DNA of 64,000 nucleotides from Massilia rhizosphaerae. GTDB lineage: Bacteria; Pseudomonadota; Gammaproteobacteria; Burkholderiales; Burkholderiaceae_D. Both the position numbers and the translations under genes were made by a program. The notes beneath the pieces were generated by a model. The model made no database searches. It saw nothing but the letters and a program-made list of their open reading frames with translations, and was not told the DNA's origin. Shown in pieces: positions 1-7,697 of the stretch; position 1 is the first letter of the stretch, and the number at the start of each line of letters is the position of its first letter. The stretch covers positions 231,605 through 295,604 of the forward strand of contig NZ_JADKYX010000005.1 of assembly GCF_016093545.1 (NCBI RefSeq). The letters are read 5' to 3'.

Positions 1-588
1 TTCCAGGCTATGTTCGTAAGCTTCGCCCGTCGTCTCGATGCCATTCATGGATATGCGGGACACGGTTTGATATTATCGGTGGTACGAGAAGGCGACAATC
101 AGCCTTTCGAGGCCTATCTCTCCGAAAAACTGAGCGGGCTGGACGTCGGTGACCAAGTCAGTGCCTCTCGAACCGCCCACGAAGGCATCAAGACCGTATC
201 GTGGCTGACCGCCGTCAACTACGAGATGGTCGAGATGGTGGGCGGCTTGTCGACGATCCGTTCGGAACTGCCGATGGACTGGTTCGCGCTGTACGACTAC
301 GGTGCGGGCATTGTCATTCAGGCCGGACCTTCACCCGAGGCCGCGCCGAGCGACCGGCCCAGGCCCGCTCGTTTCGTACTGCCGAATAGGCTTTTCCAAC
401 CAGTGCGGGCGCCGAAAGTCGGCCTACACTTCGCATCCAAAGATGGCGAGCCTCGGCTGACAGGCTGGCGTGCCGAGCAGTGGCTCGAACGCTTCGACAT
501 CGACGACGACGATCTCATGGTCTATAAAGCCCAGCTTCTCGACGAACCGAAGCTGACGCCCGCCACGACGCTGCCGGATCGGCTGTGA
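1..588 (+). CDS. DUF3396 type VI immunity-like protein, 5' end cut off
   Basis: The frame is open to the first base of the window, so the N-terminus lies outside; the ATG at 10 is probably internal. The visible 190 or so residues carry the pattern I associate with DUF3396 (type VI immunity family): IKTVSWLT, a GG followed by a short helix, a IVIQAGPSP segment, and a late LHFxSxDG...WxxRFD stretch. Family members are usually longer (300 aa or more), which fits truncation by the window edge. Such proteins protect the producer from a co-encoded type VI effector, which should lie upstream of this window. The stop overlaps the GTG of the next gene, so the two are probably co-translated. Family assignment is from remembered motifs; no specific toxin can be named. 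Confidence 0.6.
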   Translation, partial: FQAMFVSFARRLDAIHGYAGHGLILSVVREGDNQPFEAYLSEKLSGLDVGDQVSASRTAHEGIKTVSWLTAVNYEMVEMVGGLSTIRSELPMDWFALYDYGAGIVIQAGPSPEAAPSDRPRPARFVLPNRLFQPVRAPKVGLHFASKDGEPRLTGWRAEQWLERFDIDDDDLMVYKAQLLDEPKLTPATTLPDRL

Positions 589-1319
589 CGACCATGGACA
601 CCCCCATTTTTCCGTTGCGCGACAGGCGGCTGGAGCGCGCCGAGGAACTCTTCCTCGCGCGCCAGAAGCCGACGATCGCCGCCACGCTGGCCACGCGCGG
701 GCCCATTGAACTGACGCCGTCGCACGTGGCCGTCATCAGGGCACTGCAAGTCTCATGGGTGCTCATCGAATCCGGTGCGCCCGGCCTGAGTCCCGAGTTT
801 CCGTTCGGCTGGCGCCGTGGGACCCGGCGCCATGCCGCGACGGTGCTGGGGATCCGGGACGAGGCCCTGCTCGCGCGGACGCTGACCGAGGTCGGGGCGA
901 TCGTCCCGCGCCTTTGTGCCGGCGGCGCCTCGCTGGCGCCCGGCCGCTATTCGCTGCCCGCGGACATGCTCGACGCGTTCGCGGATCCGGACTGGGGCGT
1001 CGCCGACGACGGCACGTTCGCATTCGACGAACGCCATGCCGTCCTCCTCGAACACTTCAACTGGCGCACCGAGCCGCTCGACGGGCCGTATTGGCCTTTG
1101 CCTTTCGTCGACGGCAAACGGCCGTATGGCGATTGCGCGTACTTCCAGATCGACATGGCCGGGCACCTCGGCCTGCCCGGTGTCGTCGCCGCAGACGGCA
1201 AGCGGCAATACGACGATGCGCATGACGCCGACCTGGATGTCCTGCACGGACACATGCTCGCCGCGCTGCAAGTCTTCCTCGTCCACGCGACGCTGCCGCC
1301 ACGATGTGAGCGGTGGTAG
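585..1319 (+). CDS. unknown protein coupled to a DUF3396 gene
   Basis: A 244-residue cytoplasmic protein without signal peptide or membrane segment. I do not recognise the family. It has a tryptophan- and proline-rich middle (HFNWRTEPLDGPYWPLPF) followed by YGDCAYFQIDMA and a C-terminal helix rich in Leu/Ala. The GTG at 585 overlaps the stop of the DUF3396 gene (GTGA); an ATG at 594 is an alternative start, and neither has a clear ribosome binding site. The overlap suggests a shared operon and possibly a shared role in type VI effector immunity, which is inference from position only. The stop codon lies inside a LacI-type operator candidate belonging to the next gene. Confidence 0.65.
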   Translation: MTTMDTPIFPLRDRRLERAEELFLARQKPTIAATLATRGPIELTPSHVAVIRALQVSWVLIESGAPGLSPEFPFGWRRGTRRHAATVLGIRDEALLARTLTEVGAIVPRLCAGGASLAPGRYSLPADMLDAFADPDWGVADDGTFAFDERHAVLLEHFNWRTEPLDGPYWPLPFVDGKRPYGDCAYFQIDMAGHLGLPGVVAADGKRQYDDAHDADLDVLHGHMLAALQVFLVHATLPPRCERW

Positions 1320-1328
1320 CGTGTAGCA
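1314..1328. promoter_or_regulatory. LacI-type operator candidate upstream of GH31 gene
   Basis: Reads TGGTAGCGTGTAGCA, matching the pattern TGKTANCGNNTARCA that recurs three times before the TonB receptor at 4497. Half-sites flank a 5-bp centre containing CG, as in many LacI-family operators. It lies about 240 bp before the GH31 start. Confidence 0.45.
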
Positions 1329-1569
1329 AGCAATATTTTCCTTGCTTTGGAGATTTTAGCGATTGCACATGTGACCGCTAACAGCGACAATACCGTTTCA
1401 ACTATAACGCGCACGCCGCCGCCATCGGCAGGTAACGTGCCGATGAGACGATCCCACCCCGTCCGCCACGCGCGGCAGCGGGCCATACGGCCCGTCATGA
1501 CAGTCTCCCCGGCCCGGTGCCGCCGCGCGCAACGCGTCGCCCGATTCACCCCCTGCGATAGAGGACTGG

Positions 1570-3912
1570 ATGAGACTTACCCTGCACCGCACGCTGATTG
1601 CGCTAACATCGGCGCTCGCCATCGTACCCGCGGCCTTTGCCGCTCCGCTGACCACCCTGGACCGCAACGGCGCCTGGGTGACGGTGGAAGCGTACGGCCC
1701 GAACGTCGTCCACGTGACGATCGCCGTCGACAAGGCCGAAGTCCTCAAGGGCCCGGGCTACGGCATCCTGGCGAAGAACGCCGACAACGCCGCGTTCCGC
1801 CACACGGCGGGCAACGACGGCGACACGTTCACGTCCAGCGGCATGACGCTGCACGTGAACGCGGCGCCGCCGCCCCACACGCCGAGCCAGCCGGAAAAAT
1901 ACTTCGCGCCGTCGCTGGCGCCCGTCGGCCTGCAGGTCAAGAACGCACAGGGCGAGCAGATCCTCAACATGACGGGCTGGGAGATGTCGCCGCATACCGT
2001 CTCCGGCGAGAAGACGTACCAGATCGGCGCTTCGTTCGCGGTCGGCCGCGACGAGCATTACTACGGCATGGGCCAGAACCAGGAATCGCGGGGCCCCCTG
2101 GACCTGCGCGGCCGCACGCTCGATTGCAAGCACTGGTACGACGCCCCGGCGGGCGAGACCGTGTGCGTGCCGTTCATGGTGTCGTCGAAGGGCTATGGCA
2201 TCGTCTGGGACAACCCGTCGGCGACGCGCTTCGTGGCCGCCATCAACGGCCGCACGAGCTTCCAGTCCGACGTGGGCGAGCGCGTGTCGTTCTTCGTCAT
2301 CACGGGCAAGACGTCGGACGAGATCTATTCCGGCTATGCGCGCGTGACGGGCAAGACCCCGATCCCGCCGAAGGCCGCGTTCGGCCTGATCCAGTCGAAG
2401 GCGCGCTACGCCAGCCAGGACGAAGTGCTGCACGTCGCGAACACCTACCGCCAGAAAAAATACCCGCTGGACGTGATGGTCGTCGACTGGTTTTACTGGA
2501 CCCGCATGGGCCAGATGGACATCAACCCGGCCGAGTTCCCGGATCCGGACGGCATGAACAAGAAGCTGCACGACATGGGGATGCAGTCGATCGTGTCGAT
2601 CTGGCCGCGCTTCGAAACGGCCGGCCGCTACTTCAATGAGCTGGACCGGAAGGGCTATCTGCTCAAGGACAAGGACGGCAAGACCGTCGACGGCCTGCCG
2701 TTCCGTTCCGACCGCACCGGCGGCCTGATCGACGCGACGAATCCGAAGGCGCGCCAGTGGTTCTGGGAGAAATCGCGCGACAACGTCCTGTCGCACGGCT
2801 TCGACTATCCGTGGCTGGACGAGACCGAACCGGACCTCGTTCCGGACGGCTTCCAGTATTCGATCGGTTCGGGCGACCGCTACCACAACCTGTTCCCGCT
2901 GCTGCACGTGGAAGGCTTCGCCGACAATATGCGGGCGTGGAAGCCGAACAAGCGCGTGCTGATCCTGTCCCGCGCCGCCTATCTCGGCTCGCAGCGCACG
3001 GGCGCGCTGTTCTGGTCGTCGGACGTGTTCCCGACGTGGGAAGCGCTCCAGCGCCAGATCCCGACGGGCCTGAACATGACGGCGTCCGGCATCGCCCTGT
3101 GGGGTAACGACATCGGCGGCTGGCAGAGCCTGCCGTCGACGACGAACGCGGTCAAGCCGCCGCTGCTCGATCCGTCCGACGCCCGCGACGTCGTCGGCGG
3201 CTACAGCGACTATCCGGAACTGCTGACGCGCTGGTTCGAGTACGGCACCTTCCTGCCGACCTTGCGCCTGCACGGCGACCGCAAGCGCACCGAAATCTGG
3301 GCGTTCGGCAAGCAGGCGGAAGGCGTCATGGCCCGCTACGACACGCTGCGTTACCAGCTGATCCCGTACATCTACAGCCAGGCCAAGTTCACGCACGACA
3401 CGGGTGCGCCGTTCATGCGCGCCCTGTGGATGGACTTCCCGCACGATCCGAACGTCGCCGACATCGGCACCGAATACATGTTCGGCCCGGCGTTCCTCGT
3501 CGCGCCGGTGACGGAGCAGGGCCAGACGGAAAAGAACGTGTACCTGCCGGCGGGCAGCGACTGGTACAACTTCTGGACCGACGAGAAGGTGGCCGGCGGC
3601 CAGTGGGTCAAGGTGGCGGCGCCGATCGACCACATCCCGGTGTTCGTGAAGGCCGGTTCGATCGTCCCGTTCGGCACGGAGATCCAGTCGACGGCGACGA
3701 AGCAGGGCATCGCCCAGGTGAAGGTCTATCCGGGCCGCGACGCCACGTTCGACCTGTACGACGACGACGGCGTGTCGTACGACTACGAAAAAGGCAAGGG
3801 CACCACGACGCGCCTGCACTGGAACGACGGTGCCGGCAAGTTGTCGGCCAGCGGTGGCGACGCCAACCTGGCCAAGAATCTGCCGACGCTCGTGAAAGTC
3901 GTGGGCAAGTAA
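1570..3912 (+). CDS. GH31 alpha-glycosidase (alpha-xylosidase/alpha-glucosidase type), exported
   Basis: A 780-residue family 31 glycoside hydrolase that releases alpha-linked xylose or glucose from oligosaccharides by a retaining mechanism. A signal peptide (residues 1 to about 24, ending AFA) sends it to the periplasm. An N-terminal beta-sandwich is followed by the catalytic barrel. The nucleophile is Asp417 in WLDETEPD and the probable acid/base is Asp485 in FWSSDVFPTW; GNDIGGW follows. The C-terminal part has the usual DDDG beta domain. The start is supported by AGAGGA just upstream. It precedes a TonB receptor and a convergent GH43 gene, which points to hemicellulose side-chain or xylo-oligosaccharide use. 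A strong terminator follows. Substrate (alpha-xyloside versus alpha-glucoside) cannot be settled from sequence alone. Confidence 0.88.
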   Translation: MRLTLHRTLIALTSALAIVPAAFAAPLTTLDRNGAWVTVEAYGPNVVHVTIAVDKAEVLKGPGYGILAKNADNAAFRHTAGNDGDTFTSSGMTLHVNAAPPPHTPSQPEKYFAPSLAPVGLQVKNAQGEQILNMTGWEMSPHTVSGEKTYQIGASFAVGRDEHYYGMGQNQESRGPLDLRGRTLDCKHWYDAPAGETVCVPFMVSSKGYGIVWDNPSATRFVAAINGRTSFQSDVGERVSFFVITGKTSDEIYSGYARVTGKTPIPPKAAFGLIQSKARYASQDEVLHVANTYRQKKYPLDVMVVDWFYWTRMGQMDINPAEFPDPDGMNKKLHDMGMQSIVSIWPRFETAGRYFNELDRKGYLLKDKDGKTVDGLPFRSDRTGGLIDATNPKARQWFWEKSRDNVLSHGFDYPWLDETEPDLVPDGFQYSIGSGDRYHNLFPLLHVEGFADNMRAWKPNKRVLILSRAAYLGSQRTGALFWSSDVFPTWEALQRQIPTGLNMTASGIALWGNDIGGWQSLPSTTNAVKPPLLDPSDARDVVGGYSDYPELLTRWFEYGTFLPTLRLHGDRKRTEIWAFGKQAEGVMARYDTLRYQLIPYIYSQAKFTHDTGAPFMRALWMDFPHDPNVADIGTEYMFGPAFLVAPVTEQGQTEKNVYLPAGSDWYNFWTDEKVAGGQWVKVAAPIDHIPVFVKAGSIVPFGTEIQSTATKQGIAQVKVYPGRDATFDLYDDDGVSYDYEKGKGTTTRLHWNDGAGKLSASGGDANLAKNLPTLVKVVGK

Positions 3913-3931
3913 CACTGTTCCGCTCCTCCTG

Positions 3932-3967
3932 AACGCCGTTCCCGCCATGTCGGGAACGGCGTTTTTT
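3932..3967 (+). terminator. Rho-independent terminator after GH31 gene
   Basis: A perfect 13-bp stem (3932-3944 with 3951-3963), 6-nt loop and a run of six T at 3962-3967. Confidence 0.92.
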
Positions 3968-4075
3968 ATTGCTCGCCGGTCGTGCCGCTCAACGCGCCGA
4001 ATCGGTCACGCATCCGCACTTCCCCCTCACATCGTCTCGTCATGCACGGCGAATAATGTCAGACATCCTATGTGT

Positions 4076-4090
4076 TGTTATCGTATAACA
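4076..4090. promoter_or_regulatory. LacI-type operator candidate, distal site of TonB receptor gene
   Basis: TGTTATCGTATAACA: perfect 6-bp inverted halves around CGT. Same 15-bp layout as the sites at 1314, 4109 and 4336, and 33 bp (about three helical turns) from the 4109 site. Confidence 0.55.
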
Positions 4091-4108
4091 CCCCTAACAG
4101 CAATTTTG

Positions 4109-4123
4109 TGGTAGCGGATAGCA
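4109..4123. promoter_or_regulatory. LacI-type operator candidate, middle site of TonB receptor gene
   Basis: TGGTAGCGGATAGCA, the same half-sites (TGGTA/TAGCA) as the copy ahead of the GH31 gene, suggesting that the two transcription units share a regulator. Confidence 0.5.
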
Positions 4124-4255
4124 AATCCACCAGAGCGCCGAGAGTGAAGGGAAGTCACCGATATAAGTTCCGATATCGCTCACGATAAAAAAATTATTGG
4201 TTCGGTGATATTTGCTGAAGTATGTTACCTAGATGTCAGACGTCATACTTGACAA

Positions 4256-4312
4256 ACCGCTCCGGCGCCACGATTTCGCCCGATTCGGGTGAGACGTTGT
4301 TGCCGGAGCGGT
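4256..4312 (+). repeat. long inverted repeat in the TonB receptor upstream region
   Basis: ACCGCTCCGGC (4256-4266) is exactly reverse-complementary to GCCGGAGCGGT (4302-4312), with 35 nt between. No T run follows, so it is not a standard terminator. It could fold in the leader RNA or, with the neighbouring operator sites, organise the control region of 3968-4496, which has no gene. Confidence 0.5.
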
Positions 4313-4335
4313 CGTGATCGCGCCGCGCCGAGAAA

Positions 4336-4350
4336 TGTTATCGCATAACA
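4336..4350. promoter_or_regulatory. LacI-type operator candidate, proximal site of TonB receptor gene
   Basis: TGTTATCGCATAACA, the core of a longer perfect palindrome (9-bp arms, 4333-4353, around CGC). It lies about 150 bp before the receptor start, between the inverted repeat and the gene. Confidence 0.6.
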
Positions 4351-4496
4351 TTTGGTGTTAGAGCGGACGGGGCGATCGTCCAGCAACCCGCACCGGGAGA
4401 ACCGTTCAGCCGAAAAACCGACCGAATCACCGCATCGACCTCCACACGCAAGACCAAAAAGGCCCCGAGGCCATCCGACAAGACGAGAGGAGACAA

Positions 4497-7400
4497 ATGA
4501 AGCAACCCTGGAATGGCGCCGCACGGCGCCGCGCACCTTATTGCCGCGAAATGTACGCATTGACGATCCTGTCCGGCCTCGTGTCGAACGCCTGGGCGCA
4601 GGACACCGCCGCGGCGGCCGGCAACCAGCCGACGGTCGCGCCGACCGTCACCGTCACCGGTTTCCGCAGCTCGCTGGCGTTGTCCGCCAACGAGAAACGC
4701 GAGAACAACGGCCTGACCGATACCGTGTTTTCCGAAGACATCGGCAAGTTCCCCGATCCGAACATCGCCGACGCCCTGTCGCGCGTGCCGGGCGTGACCG
4801 TGACCCGCGCCTCGATCGACGGCGAAGGCATGAACATCTCGATCCGCGGCATGGGCCCGGCGTTCACGCGCGTGCTGCTGAACGGCGCGCCGATGGCGTC
4901 GGCGTCGGCCGGCAGCTGGGGCGGCAACATCAGCGCCAACCGCGAAGTGGACATGGACTTCCTGCCGTCCGAACTGTTCCGCAGCGCCACCGTGTACAAG
5001 AGCCAGCAGGCGGACATCATCGAAGGCGGCGTGGCCGGCACGGTCAATATGCGCAGCGTGCGCCCGTTCGACAAGTCGGGCTTCCGCTCGGCCTTCACGG
5101 CCAGCGGCAATTACCGCGACAAGGACGGCAAGTGGGGCAACACGGGTTCTGGTCTCGTCAGCAACACGTGGAATACGCGGTTCGGCAAGGTCGGCGCGCT
5201 GGCCGGTTTCGCATGGGGTAACACGAAATACCACACGGACGTGTTCCAGACCGTCGACATGCGCACATTCCGCCTGAACGCGAACCAGCGCAACGCGTCC
5301 GACCCGGCCGCGCTGCCGGGCGATTATTTCAACAGCCCGGCCACGGTGCCGAGCGGGGTCCCGATGTCCGCCTTGCCTGCGTATGCGCAGTCGGTGCTGA
5401 CGCCGGGCGCGCCGATCGACCGCGCGATGCTGCTGGCGCTGAATCCCGGCGCCACCATCCAGCAGATCGACAACGGCCTGATGGGACGCCTGCCGCGCTA
5501 CCTCGTCTACTCGGGCGAGCGCCGCCGCCGCGGCGAGGTACTGAGCTTCCAGTGGCAGCCGAACGACCAGTGGGACGTCTACCTCGACACGCTGTTCGCC
5601 CAGAAGGGCAACAAGATGACGCAGGAAGACATGAACGTCGGCATGCGCGCGAACACGCCGATCCCCATCGGCATGGAATTCGACCGCAGCGATTGCTCCG
5701 CCTATTGCACGATCACGAACGCGACGCTCGCCAACACGTTCTGGTCGCTCGAGTTCCGCCCGATGAAGGAGAACACGCACTTCCGCAGCATCAACCCGGG
5801 CTTCGAATACCGCCCCACCGAGAAGCTGACGATCGACGGCCACGTCAACTACACCGACAGCGAGTTCTATCGCGACATGCCGACGGTGCTGGTGGCGACG
5901 ACGTCGCCGTCCTCGGTCGTCAAGTACAGCAACACCAATCCGGGCCAGATTCCGGTCATGACGAGCAATATCGACGTCAACGACCCGAGCGCCTTCGGCT
6001 GGTATCAGGCGGGGCAGGGCCTGTCCGGCCTGCGCACGGACCTGTACCAGCGCCGCAATACGACGAAGGGCTCGCGCCTGAACCTGAACTGGGGCGACGA
6101 CGCGTTCGCCATCAAGGTGGGCGGCGCGTTCGACGACATCGAGCGCCGCTACACGGACTACAACAATGCCGACGCGTGGATGAATCTCACGTGCGGCAAC
6201 AACGTCAATTATCCGTTCATGGCGCCGAACACGGCGCTCCAGGGCACATGCGACGGCCGCTTCCAGCCGGGGCCCGTCGCGTCGACCGTGTATCCCGGCT
6301 ACGGCACCGGCGCGACGGCCGGCGCGACGAACCAGCTGGTCTACCTCGGCTCCGCCGTGACGAACGCCGACCTGGCCAAGTACGTGCACGCGAGCGACCA
6401 CGGCTTCATCACGGTCGACTGGGACAAGTTTGCGAAGGACACCAACTACCAGTACTTCCGCGACCACATCGCGGACGTGCCCACGACCGGCGGCGGCTAT
6501 TTGCGCGAAAAGGTCAAGGCATTCTACGTCGAGACGAACGGCAAGGTGCCCGTGTTCGGCCGCACGTTCCGCTACAACGCGGGCGTGCGCTACGCCCAGA
6601 CGGAACAGACGATCGGCGCGCCGCAGAGCGTGGCCGATCCGCGCAACGCGGCGCAGAGCCTCGCCAACGGCGGCCGCTACCTGAACCAGCAGGCCTGGGC
6701 GTACGAGTCGACCAAGTACCACAACATCCTGCCGTCGTTCACCGTGTCGTACAACGTCCTGCACGACCTGATCGCGCGCGTGTCCGGTTCCAAATCGCTG
6801 ACCCGCGCCAATCCGGCCGATCTGCACCAGACGCAGTTGTTCATCGGCGACCAGGGCGTGAACCAGGGCCAGGTGTCGAACCCGAACCTCAAGCCGTTCA
6901 AGGCGAACAACCTGGACCTGAGCCTGGAGTGGTACTTCAGCCGCGAGGGTTACGTGGCGCTGTCCGGCTTCGCCAAGGACATCGTCAGCCGTCCCGGCAC
7001 ACGCTACATCGACTACACGCTGGCGCAGCTGGACCAGATCTACGGCACGGTGGGCTTGACGGCCGCGCAGCAGGCGGCGGTGGACGCGGCCGGGGGGCGC
7101 GACCAGAAGCACGTGATCATCAGCGAACCGTACAACATCGACACGAAGCTGAAGGTACGCGGCCTGGAATTCACGTGGCAGCAGCCGCTCGACATGTTGC
7201 CCGTCAAGGGTTTCGGCTTCACCGGCAACTACACCTACACGAAGCAGACGGATGAAGTGGTGGGGGCGCCGCCCGTCGCCGGCGTGCCGCCGCGGACCAA
7301 CAACCTGACGGTCTACTACGAACGCAACGGCGTGAACCTGCGGGTGTCGCGCCAGTACACGGCGAGCCTGATCAGCAACACCGGCACCGGCCTCGGTGCG

Positions 7401-7619
7401 GGTGTCTATGCGTATTCGACGTCGCGCTCGCAGGTGGACATGTCGGCCGGCCTGAACCTGCAGAAGGTGTTCGGGTTCCGCCACAACACGGACCTGACGC
7501 TCAGCGTCTGGAACGTGAACAATGCGAAGAGCCAGAACTACACGCAGTTCACCAACGCGATCTTCGACGAGAACGCGCCGGGCCGCAGCTACACCATGTC
7601 GCTGCGCACGTCGTTCTGA
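4497..7619 (+). CDS. TonB-dependent receptor, carbohydrate-locus type
   Basis: A 1040-residue outer-membrane receptor, predicted to import oligosaccharides using TonB/ExbBD energy. A signal peptide ends near AWAQ (residue 35), a TonB box-like TVTVTGF lies near residues 50-56, then a plug with IADALSRVPGVTVTR and the NISIRGMGP segment, and a large 22-strand barrel ending in the aromatic terminus TSF. The length and plug style match the long receptors of proteobacterial carbohydrate utilisation loci rather than siderophore receptors. GAGGAG sits just before the ATG. It lies between GH31 and GH43 genes, and three operator candidates precede it, so expression is probably repressed by a LacI-family protein not encoded next to it. 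The ligand is inferred as xylan- or xyloglucan-derived from the neighbouring enzymes. Confidence 0.9.
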   Translation: MKQPWNGAARRRAPYCREMYALTILSGLVSNAWAQDTAAAAGNQPTVAPTVTVTGFRSSLALSANEKRENNGLTDTVFSEDIGKFPDPNIADALSRVPGVTVTRASIDGEGMNISIRGMGPAFTRVLLNGAPMASASAGSWGGNISANREVDMDFLPSELFRSATVYKSQQADIIEGGVAGTVNMRSVRPFDKSGFRSAFTASGNYRDKDGKWGNTGSGLVSNTWNTRFGKVGALAGFAWGNTKYHTDVFQTVDMRTFRLNANQRNASDPAALPGDYFNSPATVPSGVPMSALPAYAQSVLTPGAPIDRAMLLALNPGATIQQIDNGLMGRLPRYLVYSGERRRRGEVLSFQWQPNDQWDVYLDTLFAQKGNKMTQEDMNVGMRANTPIPIGMEFDRSDCSAYCTITNATLANTFWSLEFRPMKENTHFRSINPGFEYRPTEKLTIDGHVNYTDSEFYRDMPTVLVATTSPSSVVKYSNTNPGQIPVMTSNIDVNDPSAFGWYQAGQGLSGLRTDLYQRRNTTKGSRLNLNWGDDAFAIKVGGAFDDIERRYTDYNNADAWMNLTCGNNVNYPFMAPNTALQGTCDGRFQPGPVASTVYPGYGTGATAGATNQLVYLGSAVTNADLAKYVHASDHGFITVDWDKFAKDTNYQYFRDHIADVPTTGGGYLREKVKAFYVETNGKVPVFGRTFRYNAGVRYAQTEQTIGAPQSVADPRNAAQSLANGGRYLNQQAWAYESTKYHNILPSFTVSYNVLHDLIARVSGSKSLTRANPADLHQTQLFIGDQGVNQGQVSNPNLKPFKANNLDLSLEWYFSREGYVALSGFAKDIVSRPGTRYIDYTLAQLDQIYGTVGLTAAQQAAVDAAGGRDQKHVIISEPYNIDTKLKVRGLEFTWQQPLDMLPVKGFGFTGNYTYTKQTDEVVGAPPVAGVPPRTNNLTVYYERNGVNLRVSRQYTASLISNTGTGLGAGVYAYSTSRSQVDMSAGLNLQKVFGFRHNTDLTLSVWNVNNAKSQNYTQFTNAIFDENAPGRSYTMSLRTSF

Positions 7620-7661
7620 TCCTGTGTCTCCCGGGCCGGCTGGCATTGGCCCGGTTTTGAC

Positions 7662-7691
7662 GGAGCGGCCCCGGTGGCCGCTCCTTTTTTT
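7662..7691 (+). terminator. terminator between convergent TonB receptor and GH43 genes
   Basis: GGAGCGGCC (7662-7670) pairs with GGCCGCTCC (7676-7684) around CCGGT, followed by seven T. Confidence 0.9.
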
Positions 7692-7697
7692 CCGGCG

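Noticed and set aside
1603..3948. Long open frame antisense to the GH31 gene
   Set aside because: Same cause; no recognisable motif, while the sense frame has signal peptide and catalytic residues.
4338..7646. Very long open frame antisense to the TonB receptor gene
   Set aside because: Mirror of a high-G+C gene: composition is Arg/Val/His-rich without domain motifs, and the sense strand encodes a full receptor.
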